This document shows, one piece after another, positions 10,990 to 20,639 of a stretch of DNA of 64,000 nt. The DNA is from Paraphoma chrysanthemicola (taxonomy: Eukaryota > Ascomycota > Dothideomycetes > Pleosporales > Phaeosphaeriaceae). The notes beneath the pieces are model-generated. The model made no database searches. It saw only the letters and a list, made by a program, of their open reading frames with translations, and was not told the origin of the DNA. The DNA lies in NCBI GenBank assembly GCA_020744225.1, contig JAGMWG010000005.1:1674001-1738000 (forward strand). Direction: 5' to 3'. Positions within the stretch are counted from its first letter, which is position 1; each line of letters begins with the position of its first letter. The position numbers and the translations under genes are program-made.

Positions 10990-12561
10990 TTACCGGAAAA
11001 TCATATGAAAGACTTGATACAACCCACCGAACGGCCGTGTCTCCAATATCCTGTCCCATAACCGCTCCTTCCAAGTCTGCTCAGATGACCGTTTGTAACA
11101 GTCATCGTCTTTGACCGTTGATGTCGTGCCAGTCTTCCTGTGCACCTTGTCATACATGGTGGGCAAGGCCTCGGCATGCCACTTCTTGCGAAGTCGATCG
11201 TACTTTTCCCGGTCGTAGAGTTCCCAGAACTCTTCTTCGGTGTAGAAGTTGGCAGCATATGGAACCTTCATACCACGCATTTCTCGAAGTTTTTGTTCTA
11301 GATCTCTGTTCGTCTTGCGGAAAATTGCCGGCTCATCATTGGTAGGTCCCCACACCCCAAAATTCAGTGTTAATTCCCCTCTTGTCTTTGATGTGGCGGT
11401 TGAGTGATGGCTGTCCTGGTTCATATCTATTGCATGTCTTGCTGGCTGAGAATCGTAAAATGGCCACCCGAGGACGTCCTCAGCGTTCGGATGCTTGCGT
11501 ACCGGACATATCCAAAGAGGCCAGATTTTCAGCTCCTCGTTGACGTAGTTCACAAAAGCTTCAGACGTGTCCACTGGCAGCAGAAGATCCTGGATAATCG
11601 CCGCATCAGCGGCGGTGGTGGATGACATACCCTTGTAGATTGCCCTTGCCGTCATGAGAGGGTTCAAGAGCCAGCGAAAGAAGCGCTTGTTTGGCAAGCC
11701 AAAGTACTTCAGAAAAAGCTCGCCACTCCAAAATGCCCCACGGTCGTGCCTGAAAAGGTAGCTTTGTAGGGGCACAATTTCTGAGTCGGAGGTGACAGTA
11801 TTTCTCGCGTGCATATAGAACCACGGATCATACGACCGATCGAAGCGCCGACGTGGAAGGTGCTGTGCGGTTGCGGCTGTCGACGAGATATGCTTTCCTG
11901 TTACTATAACTCCTTTGTCCATGCCATATTGTATAGCTTCGATGAAGTCAAAGTCCGGATGCTCGCTGTCGCACAACTTCCGTAAAGAGCCTATTGTCTC
12001 TTTGACGCTCTTGGTATGGTGGTAAACGAGCTGTGTCGCGTCGTAGACTTGTGTTAGACGGACCTTCAGGAGTGTGACCACCCCCATTGTTCCCAAAGTG
12101 CACCTTGCAGCGTCAAAGAGGTCGGAATTTTTCCCTCCTTCGACCGCATTCACAACGGTTCCATCGCCCAGAATCATCTCAATTTCCTCAACACTGCAGT
12201 CAAACAACCCTTCCTTCCAACTAGTGCTTTCGCCACTTGCACCAGAAAAGCCTCCGCCAATAGTAATTCCGGGGAACTCCATGACAACTAGAGGCATCAA
12301 TTCCTTTCCCAGAGTCCTGGTGACAAGGAAATCCAAGGGAACATTGGGTTCCACTGTCGCGATTCGTGTTTCCGTATCAATGTCAAGGACATGATTGAGA
12401 TGAGCTATGTGCAATTGCGGCGTTGTAGCGCTGCGAGTCCGGGTGGAATTGGTGGATCCATGATTGATGCGGAAAGGTACTTGGTTGGTGTAGAATCGAG
12501 CGACTTGGTCTGCGAGCCTGGCCACTGCTTGATCGTGATGTTTGAGCGTGTATTTGTCCAT
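10990..12561 (-). CDS. FAD-binding oxidoreductase of the DHCR24/DWARF1 (delta24-sterol reductase-like) family
   Basis: Single exon, 523 residues. The N-terminal half is a PCMH-type FAD domain: INHGSTNSTR near residue 33, then GITIGGGFSGASGES around 98-112 and SDLFDAARCTLGTMGVVT. The second half carries blocks shared with DHCR24, such as DPWFYMHARNTV, IVPLQSYLFRHDRGAFW, IWPLWICP and FYTEEEFWELYD (comparison from memory). DHCR24 reduces the side-chain double bond of sterols. Fungi make ergosterol, whose side chain keeps other unsaturations, so the true substrate here is unknown. Animal and plant relatives start with a membrane anchor; this protein begins at MDKYTLKHH with no hydrophobic segment. 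The start gives a natural domain N-terminus. Confidence 0.82.
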   Translation of the reverse strand: MDKYTLKHHDQAVARLADQVARFYTNQVPFRINHGSTNSTRTRSATTPQLHIAHLNHVLDIDTETRIATVEPNVPLDFLVTRTLGKELMPLVVMEFPGITIGGGFSGASGESTSWKEGLFDCSVEEIEMILGDGTVVNAVEGGKNSDLFDAARCTLGTMGVVTLLKVRLTQVYDATQLVYHHTKSVKETIGSLRKLCDSEHPDFDFIEAIQYGMDKGVIVTGKHISSTAATAQHLPRRRFDRSYDPWFYMHARNTVTSDSEIVPLQSYLFRHDRGAFWSGELFLKYFGLPNKRFFRWLLNPLMTARAIYKGMSSTTAADAAIIQDLLLPVDTSEAFVNYVNEELKIWPLWICPVRKHPNAEDVLGWPFYDSQPARHAIDMNQDSHHSTATSKTRGELTLNFGVWGPTNDEPAIFRKTNRDLEQKLREMRGMKVPYAANFYTEEEFWELYDREKYDRLRKKWHAEALPTMYDKVHRKTGTTSTVKDDDCYKRSSEQTWKERLWDRILETRPFGGLYQVFHMIFR

Positions 12562-13400
12562 TGTAGGCCACTTGTTGCGGAAGTGCTCAGAACTTCAGAG
12601 AATGACCCATATATACGTGAGTAAATGGCTGCGCCTGGTTCATGATGTGCTTCGCTGTGTTAGTGTTCCCGTCCGCTGCAGGCGAGCCAATCTGATGCTG
12701 GCCCGCGGTCCAAGCGTAGAACAATGCTAAGAACGAAACACAAAGGATCACAAACCAAAGTCCTACTTCAACCAATGCCTAGCTTTCATTTGATGAGTTA
12801 GCCTCATTATCACCACTCTCTTCGCTACCCGAGTTCGCATGTGGAAACTCGCACATGGTGTCCCGGACGGCAAACCCAATGGGGCAAAGTCGGGCTACTG
12901 ATCGCTTACGGTGGACTGAAGCTTTCTCCAACAAAGGGGACGAAATGATTGATTACGAGAAATCGTACGATACTTCGTCCCTTGGTAGGGCGTAATCGAC
13001 GTCCCGCTTTCGAGCCAAACCAAAAAAAATTATTGTGCCATCTTGATGTTCTGCTTTACGATCAAACATCGACAATGTCCAGTTCGACTCGACGTTGTTA
13101 TCCTGGCAAGCTATGTGCAATTTTGCTATGATGCTTATTAGTAAAAGTCAAAGGTCGAGTGAGTACAGTTCAGCTTTGCCCCATGCAATCACAATTCCGC
13201 GATGTCTGCAGATCAGCCACTGATCTCAAGTTGTGCGCTAGTGTAGACTCTAGAAGGAGATGAACCGTGGACAGCTGTAACCTCTACTATTCTTCATTAG
13301 GGGTATCGGTGATCTGTACGGTCGTAATTACCATGAGCTATATGCTTGCCCATGCACGCTGAGATAATATAGTAGCATAGGTACGGAGACAAAAACGTCC
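12562..13400. other. Intergenic, nothing firm
   Basis: Upstream of the DHCR24-like gene. A 62-codon minus-strand frame at 12775-12587 encodes one hydrophobic helix but has no ATG and is out of frame with the gene. Nothing else is seen up to the RGD1 stop. Confidence 0.45.
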
Positions 13401-15668
13401 TTAGTCCTCGTCAAAAACCTGGAGAACGTTGTCCAAAATGGTGATGATAACACGAGCCTGGAGCCCAGCATCGGCCATGTTGTTACCCTTGTGCGGACCC
13501 ATTATGGAAGGACTGCATGAAGTTAGCTAAGAGACCCACGAAATCAGAGATATAGTAACTAACGCCCAACAAATGCCCAAGTTCGCTGTGCTCATACGAT
13601 TCACTTCAGAGGCCTGCTGCACTCGATGCAAGTGGAGGGCCAGGGCACGAAGTGTAGCGTAGTTGGGGTCCGGGAGCGCGTTGATCAGGGCATGCATAGA
13701 ATCGCGGCGCATTATGTCATCGTCGATGCGGGCTGCGTCGATGAACTTGCCGTAGAAGTCACGGGTCAGAAGCGGATCGGGCAGCTCGCGGAAAAATTGC
13801 TTCAGAAGCCCGGCCACACTGTTCACGTCGTGTTGAAATGCTTCCGGATTCCGGAAGTCAATTTGTGATGCATCTAAGCCGAGTCAGAGATGTGGATGCA
13901 ACATGTGCCATTAAACATACCGCTATCGAACAAGGCTTTCATCTGCTGGATATGTGACGATGTGCCGGGAATGCGGTAGATGCCCTCGACCTCCAGCCCA
14001 AACAAGTCGACTCCTTGTATGCATTGGTAGACAACCATGGGCACGGGCGAGCCATCCCGTCGGAATAAATCTTCCAGAGTGAGCCCGAAGACTGGATTGA
14101 CCGGAGGCTGAGAATTGTTATAGAGGATGCCGCTGCTCTGTTGGGCGGTAGCTTGACCGGCCGGGCCGCGAGCATAATCTGGCTGCGAGTAATGGTTCTG
14201 AGCAGTCGGGGAGTACGGCGCGCTGCTATGTAGCGGCGCTTGCGATGGTGGAAACTGCTGCTGGGGTGGTTGTGCATAGCCAGAATAGGGTGCGGGCTGC
14301 GTCGAGTCCGTGTGAAAGGACGGCGCTGGTTGTGGTTCTGCTTGTGGCAAGGAGAATGCTGGCGGAGGCTGGCTCTGCATCTGGAGGGAAGTGCGACGGC
14401 CACCGCCCGCAGCAGGCGGCGGCGTAGGATGCGATTGAGCCGAAGCTAGTGTCGGATGCTTCACATACTGCAGCTCGGACTTGGCCAAGGGTGCCTTTGC
14501 GGCGTGTTTCAGCACGTACTCGTCAAAGTCCTTCTCGTTGTTGATCTGATAGATGAGATTATTGACGCTCGGTGGGGGCTGTACACTGCTGCCCTTGAGC
14601 GGTTGAGGGCTGACGACCTGGCCGTTGTTCACGACGAGCTTCTCATTGAAGGACGCTGGGACGATCAGCATGTGTTGATCGAGAGGGACAAGGCAGACAT
14701 ACCATATTTCTGCATCTCCATGGTCAGCGCGGCATCCGTCTCCTTGATGAGATCCAGGAGGGCAGCGACAGCCTGTGGCCGCGTCGTGGCTACGAGCTCC
14801 TTGCGGGATGACTGGGCCGTCTGCACTTTGCTCGCGTAGTCCTGGTCTGCCGCCTGCAACTTGCGCTGGAGATCCTCCTCGTGCTGGGCAGCCGACTTGG
14901 GTCCTTTGAGGCCGAACTTCCTGCCAGCGCCCGTGTCACCCGTCTTGACGCGGTCGAGGTCGTCGGCGAGCTGGTCGTATTTGGCCTTGGCCTTCTCTGC
15001 GAGCTTCTCGGCTTCCTGGACCTTGTTCTCGGCGGTGAGGCCTTGCTGCTTCCACGTCTTGCGGTTCACATCCATCTTGTTTGCCAGCTGCAGCAGGTTC
15101 TCGTGCATGGCGTGCAGGGCGAGGCCGAATTGGGTGCCATTGTCGGCTATGCGCTCGTTGGCGTGCAGGACGTGCTCGAATTGGGTCGAGTAACTCTCGT
15201 GCCGTGTCTCGGGCTTGCGCAGACCGTCGATGGTGAGGCGGCTCAGCTTCTTGAGGCTGCCGGCATGCTCCTCTTCGAGCGCGCCGCGACGCTTAAGGAA
15301 GCTCGAAAAGTCCTGGGGACGCGTCAGCAGGCAGTGGACTCGAGGCGCGGGGATGTGCATACCCTCGCGCTCGCGATGCTGGCTTTGAGGCGGTTTAGCA
15401 GCGTAGAGACGCCAACATCCGACTGCAGGACCTCTTGGACCTTCTGCTGCGTCTGCACGTCATGGGGGGCGGTCCGCGCCTCTGGCGATGCGGGCGCAAC
15501 GATGTCGGTGGTGGGTGAGGCGAGCGCGCCATCCTCGGTGGGCGCAGACGTATTGGAGAAGTCGGGGTTAAATCTATCGGTCGTGTCCATGTGCGGAATG
15601 GCAGGTGGGGCAGCCATTGCGGGCGCTGTGGAAGTCGTGGTGTTGCTCGCCATGTTCGTGCCTGGCAA
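13401..15668 (-). CDS. RGD1: F-BAR and RhoGAP protein, RGD1-like (the GAP1 gene of MAT flanks)
   Basis: Five exons: 15668-15363, 15312-14703, 14655-13921, 13873-13564, 13512-13401; 2073 nt, 690 residues; introns of 47-51 nt. The N-terminal part contains an FCH/F-BAR coiled coil from about residue 80 to 310 (DFSSFLKRRGALEEEHAGSL, then long Lys/Glu helices), which bends and binds membranes. A Pro/Gln-rich linker covers about 345-490. The RhoGAP domain, about 499-690, has GIYRIPGTSSH with the arginine finger, LLKQFFRELPDPLL and NLGICWAPSIMG. RGD1 activates GTP hydrolysis by Rho3/Rho4 in yeast. An alternative Met lies at 15653. It is divergent from the YLR456W-like gene at 15904, only 235 bp away. 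In Cochliobolus a GAP gene and ORF1 in the same order flank MAT. Confidence 0.92.
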
Positions 15669-15903
15669 GGCTGGATGTCGTCGGTGCTACTCCGCGTACT
15701 TCCAGGATGCAGCTGCCGGAGAGCCTTCCGCACGGACAGCCGTTACATCATCGTTCAACGTCGTCCGTCTCTTTGATCATTGCACATCCCGCCCAAGATA
15801 CAGTCGTGACCGCCCAGAGTGTCGGACGCACTAATACACACCGGCACATAATCGTCTCATCTCTCAGCCCTTCCGCAGTGTTTTCCGCATCTTTCGCTGC
15901 ACC

Positions 15904-16789
15904 ATGGTCTCTACCGACCCCCCTGCCTCACCATCTGAACCCAGCAGCCTGCCGGACGAGGTGGTAACTTGTCTGCAAAACGCTCGCTTTGTAAGCATCC
16001 CGATGATTATCAGTCGCCTTGATTCGCCAGAGAGAATGGCTGGCTTTCCATGCCACTTACTATTTTTCCTTATCACACTGTAGTCGACACCTGTACTCGT
16101 AGTGGTCATGAGTCTGGATCTGGAGGTTACATGTATTCTACGCAACATGTCCTGACTTTGACACCTAGTTACACCTGGCCACATGTTCGGATAACGTCCC
16201 TCATGTTTCTTTGATGAACTATACCTACCTTCCTAGCACACCATATTCCACATCACCCACCATCATCATGACAACTCCCCCGGCCTCTCGAAAGACGCTT
16301 AACCTGGAAACGAATTCTCTTGTCTCTCTCTTGGTCCATGATTGGATCTCGCACCGACCTCCGACGCTTAATCAACCTGGTCGCTCGCCTTCCCCTACTC
16401 AACAAGGCCCCCGATCTGGCTCGCTCGCAGAGCTTCTTCTTGGTATGAACACTGCCTCACTAAGTAGAATCAGTACTACCATCAATGGCGATGCTGAAAT
16501 TGTGCCATCTGGGTCTGAGCAAGAAGCTTGGTACAAGAACCAGCATCTGGCGAACAACACGTTCGGAGCAAGCGGCGAAGATAATAATTCGGAAACTCAA
16601 GCTGGAAGAGGTTTGTGGGGTGTGCTCGGGAACGGCGTCGGGATTGGTGAGACCGAAGCGTCCGATGAAGGTGATGGGGGGACGAAATGCTATGTAGAGG
16701 GAAAGGAGGTCAGAGTGGTTGTGGTCAGAATACGCGATGGCCGGATAGCAGATTGGAAAGGCCAGGTTAGAGATTGGAGCCTTGCTTGA
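15904..16789 (+). CDS. YLR456W/YPR172W-like pyridoxamine 5-phosphate oxidase family protein (ORF1 of MAT flanks)
   Basis: Two exons, 15904-15990 and 16169-16789, 235 residues. The split is phase 0: LPDEVVTCLQNARF joins LHLATCSDNVPHVSLMNYTYL, giving an uninterrupted FMN-binding split-barrel N-terminus. Further core blocks are IIMTTPPASRKTLNLETN and VSLLVHDWISHRPP. The C-terminal half is Gly/Ser/Glu-rich and ends with VRVVVVRIRDGRIADWKGQVRDW, the last strand of the barrel. The enzyme activity of this family is unproven; the fold suggests flavin or cofactor binding. The intron (15991-16168, 178 nt) is the longest I find in the window. ORF1 next to MAT in Pleosporales is, as I recall, this same family. 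Confidence 0.87.
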
Positions 16790-17922
16790 AAAAAGACCAA
16801 TGGTACGGCCAACTAGGATGAGCGGGCCTCTGCAGCCGCTGACATAGACTAAGAGCATGTGGTGTTTCAGAGCGCCATGCGATCTGGCGATCCAGCTGAG
16901 ACACATGATATTTCAGGGATATAGTTCCACACTTGCAAGGTCGGTAAGAATTTGTCTCAAAAAGAAGAAAGTAGCTGAATCGAACAGTTTTTGTGCTAGT
17001 TTCTGTAAGCGCTCATTAGAGTCCTTGTACCAAATGAATGAATAGGTTCCTTCCCCACGCGCATTCGTGCTAAGCAATGTGGCGTTCTGGACCCCTTACA
17101 GCCGCCACCGCACGGATTGTTCTGTAAGGAGAGTCTCATTTGGCCATTCATAATTCTTCTTATTTAGCGTCAGTCCGCGAATGTTATTCCTTTTCCGTGC
17201 GTGGCGGCGCACTGTTCTTTGTCTCAACTCATTACAAGAACAAAAGATGACAGGCCTTGCGCATCTTCACAAGTTTGTCACCTTCAGCGTCAACGAGTCA
17301 ATTTCGAATTTCCATGCTGGCTCGATTTTCGATCTAAATCTGATGTGACTACATCGTCAAGGTTCAACACAGACAAAATATCGTCCTGTCTCCCTTCCAC
17401 CATATCATTGTCTACTTTGGTCATTTGCTAGTCTAGTTTGGTTCCTCTCCAAAGCTGGCTCGCACGAGTATCACGGTCGAATTTTACGCTCACGGCTACT
17501 GTTACTTTTGGCTGCGCTGCTCGATAATCGTGTCTGATGGTACTCTACTCGTCCCAAGTACGTTGCTGAGACAACGAGCAAACGGCCTTTCGCGACTTTC
17601 ATGGTGACGGGGTTTCTTGGACAATGATGCAGCTTTTGCTGTCTCCACGCCCCATCAACATAGTAACGGCATACATAACCACTCTAGGCATCAATGTAAG
17701 TGAGGCAATTTCTGTCGCTCACGGTGAAGGTCCTGACAAACGGTGAATGCGCTGACTCTCAGTCTCACCAGTCTTGGCGCCTGCCACAAAAGATATATCC
17801 TCTCTCTCCAAACCCTCGCCCACCCACCACACTCAACTACTTTCAACCAATTCGATCTTGCAAATCTCATTCTCAAGTCTTACAACCTCTCTTACCAGCA
17901 TCTCACTCAACCACTCGCGACA
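16790..17922. other. Upstream region of MAT1-2-1, nothing coding recognised
   Basis: 1.1 kb between ORF1 and MAT1-2-1. The last 110 bp before the start are pyrimidine-rich (CCTCTCTCTCCAAACCCTCG type), as in many fungal 5' UTRs. The left border of the idiomorph probably lies here but cannot be placed without a MAT1-1 strain. Confidence 0.5.
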
Positions 17923-18901
17923 ATGACTACCGAGTATTACAACGACATCTCACTTCCAAGCGAAGGCGTGCTGAGCGCACCCTACGAGGCCGCCGTCGCC
18001 CACTTTGACGGAACGCTGAAGACGTGTGTTACAAGCTGGCAGCGCGGCGAGCAGTTCGTGGTACTCCCAATTGATATCCGCGATTACTATGGCGACGTCC
18101 TCTTCGGCATGTTGCAGACCACCCTCACTAAGAAGATTGGAGAGCCCGCCACCTTCACCCGCATTAATGCGAACGATGGCCCAAATACCATCGTTACGCT
18201 ACCACAAATCAGCAAGCCGCAGTCGCCCGTTCCAGCAAAGCCGGTAACTGTTGTTGGCAAGATGAAGAAGCCGCCCCGCCCCATGAACTCCTGGCTCATG
18301 TTCCGAGATGGCATGCACAAGATACTCAAGGCCGAGAACCCCAAGTACACGGTCCAAGAAATCTGTAAGCACACACCATTCAAGCGCACTTGTTATGTTG
18401 CCTGCTGACCCTTTCATAGCTACCCTTTGCTCTCTTCACTGGAAGGGCCTCGATCCAGACCAGCGTAAGCCGTGGATTGATGCCGCCCTGGCAGCAAAGG
18501 AAGAGCATGCGCGCCTGTACCCGGACTACAAGTATAGCCCCCGCAAGCCCGGAATCATCAAGAAGCGACAGTCGCGCAAATCTAAGGCGGCTTCCAAGGC
18601 AGTCGCTGGTACAACCACTCTGGATTTTGCTTCCCCGCCGACAATGTCCATGACTGCTGCCAGTCCCGACAACAGCATCGTCAACGACGTCACCGGATTC
18701 ACGGACTTCCTTAACTACAACCATGCCGGTGAACAGATCCATGATGCAGAGTCGCTTCGCCATGACCGCATCCAAGAGGAGATGGCTGCAGACCTTGGAG
18801 TGAACTCCGCGTTTGACTTCTTTGACGATGGAGCCTACGCTCTCCGCGCTGGAGCTGATGGCAATGCTACTCTGCCATCGTTCTATTCTGACGAGTTTTG
18901 A
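17923..18901 (+). CDS. MAT1-2-1: Mating-type HMG-box transcription factor MAT1-2-1
   Basis: Two exons, 17923-18364 and 18420-18901, 307 residues. The HMG box covers about residues 115-190: PRPMNSWLMFRDGMHK, then ISTLCSLHWKGLDPDQRKPW and EEHARLYPDYKYSPRKPG, followed by a basic tail KKRQSRKSK. The 55-nt intron splits the Ser148 codon (T|CT) inside the box, the position I know as conserved in ascomycete MAT HMG genes. The start ATG at 17923 sits in CGACAATGACT; the upstream reading frame lacks an ATG. Known role: controls mating identity and sexual development in MAT1-2 strains by binding DNA through the minor groove. The flanking genes (GAP1, ORF1, APN2, COX13, APC5) independently confirm the locus. 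No alpha-box partner gene is visible. Confidence 0.95.
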
Positions 18902-20639
18902 TTGGCGCTCAAGACCTGGTCCTGAGTCTGCGAATTTCTGCTCCGCCATCACGCAAGTCAACCGCCTTCTTAGCATCATCGGCGCTTCCAAGACTCAACA
19001 TCGCTCTCACTCTACAAGACGTTACTCAGGACCCGTTCATGAAGCACCCCTTGCTCGCCGCTCATGCCCATCGGCTATTGCTCATGTCTATCACGGTTTC
19101 TTCTCTCGCCTCCAACACCACTCTACTTCCGCAGGCTTCTCTGCCGGCACAACGCATCTTCTCGCCCACGCAGGACCTTCATCTGCACAGGACCAGCCAA
19201 AGCTTGCAAGCTAGCAACATGCTTCGACACGGACGGACAACAGACACGGCGTTGGTGGGTTCTTTCGGTTCTTTTCGGTTCCTTTCACATGATGAGTTTG
19301 ATCTGGTTGTAACAGACCTGTGCTTATTAGCACGCTGTCGGATCTTCTCTGGTTTTACTTACGCTAAAACTTGCTGCTTTTTGCTTTTACACGACGACAT
19401 GAGTGGACGACTGCTTGATATGACTCGGATGGGAAAATGGAAAATGGACGGAAAAAACCGGAATGAAGCACGAATGAATTGGATTCGATACCCACGACAT
19501 GAGATCAATGGCACTTGGCCTTCTCGACTATGAGAGAGGCTTTTCTTTTTCACGGACATGGTAAATGGAAAACTCAGATAGCTTCATAGCCCAAAAACAA
19601 TCGAATAACTACAAAGACAAAAGCTGTATGTTCCCTGCCCTGCTGGTGACTTGGTGGTGTGCTGATGATCGGCCTTGGTGTTGAGCTGCGCGACAACCTA
19701 GAGTGAGGTAGGCAAGCAGGCAAGGCATGCCCTTTGACTTGCAATTGATTCGAGGTGGCTACTATGATGTATTAGATACATCTCACCTTGTCGTGAGCAT
19801 TGTGTAGCGTCCAGTGGCGAAGTGGTGATGCTTGAGGGGTTGAGCCACCAGACCGACGAAGTCAAATATCTCGCGACGCAAGATCAAGAGAGCATAGTAC
19901 TCTTTCGAGAAGGTCCTTGAGCATATTAATAACGTTTTAGACAGGACTGAAAGGTACGGGCGGCTGAAAGGGTGGAGTAAGATTTCCTGAGGTGTCAAAG
20001 TCTTGAGGAGGATGAGGGCGACCAAGTCGCTTTTCTCAACACACAGGGTAGTGGGCACCTGCCCGATCTTGTGGAAGATATTTCCAATAGTAAGGAGTAT
20101 TTGAGACAGGACGATGATACACAGGCGTTTGATTGGCGTGCACAATTGCAGTCAGAACGAGCTTTCGTCCTTTGTCGTATCGCAGACATGGCCCCATTAC
20201 TCTGCCTTCTTAGCACTAACCCACTAATGAAAACCTCAAAAACCTTTTTTAATACGTTAGAAAGCCTATGGAAACAGTGGTTTGCGCATGCCCGTCCGAC
20301 GGCGTTTGCAATGCGGCCTTGAGCTTCTCGAGCCCTAGAATCAAAATGCAGACATGAGCCAATTTCTCCTGAACGCCAGCACTAAACAATGAACAGATCT
20401 TCCGGAGAATGATCCTAAGTATGATCAAGAACTAGAGATAGACTATTGTAGCCATACTTGTTCCACATCTTGTACAATGCATGACGACTGAATTGCAGCC
20501 CACGGGTGGGTTCGTGGATATTCTGCGCTTATTCGTTATACGGCTGACTGACCTTAATAAAGTTGCTATATGTAGTTCTTAAATATGATCTAATGCTTCT
20601 AATGCCTTCCGTTAGCTTGTTCGTGCGAGCTTATATTGC
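18902..20639. other. Non-coding part of the MAT region, left of the tandem array
   Basis: Contains the probable 3' UTR of MAT1-2-1, one doubtful frame (19039-19533) and stretches that may be older, eroded array units. For example, a CCTTGTCGTGAGC occurs at 19796 and a TCTCAACACACAGGGTAG at 20034, out of the 170-bp register. No gene is recognised. Confidence 0.45.
19039..19533 (+). other. Open reading frame directly downstream of MAT1-2-1 (doubtful gene)
   Basis: An ATG-initiated frame of 164 codons starts 138 nt after the MAT1-2-1 stop. The predicted product is basic and begins MKHPLLAAHAHRLLLMS; no domain is recognised. Composition is Ser/Leu/Arg-rich, which is typical of chance frames in GC-balanced UTR. 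It could be the 3' UTR of MAT1-2-1, or one of the small MAT-linked genes found in some dothideomycetes. I see no splice or codon evidence in its favour. Confidence 0.2.

Noticed and set aside
12587..12775. Small minus-strand frame encoding one hydrophobic helix, just upstream of the DHCR24-like gene
   Set aside because: It has no ATG, is in another frame and no convincing splice joins it to the gene.
14881..15834. Long plus-strand open frame of 317 codons
   Set aside because: It lies antisense to the F-BAR exons of RGD1, whose protein motifs are clear. The plus-strand frame arises from codon bias and has no domain.
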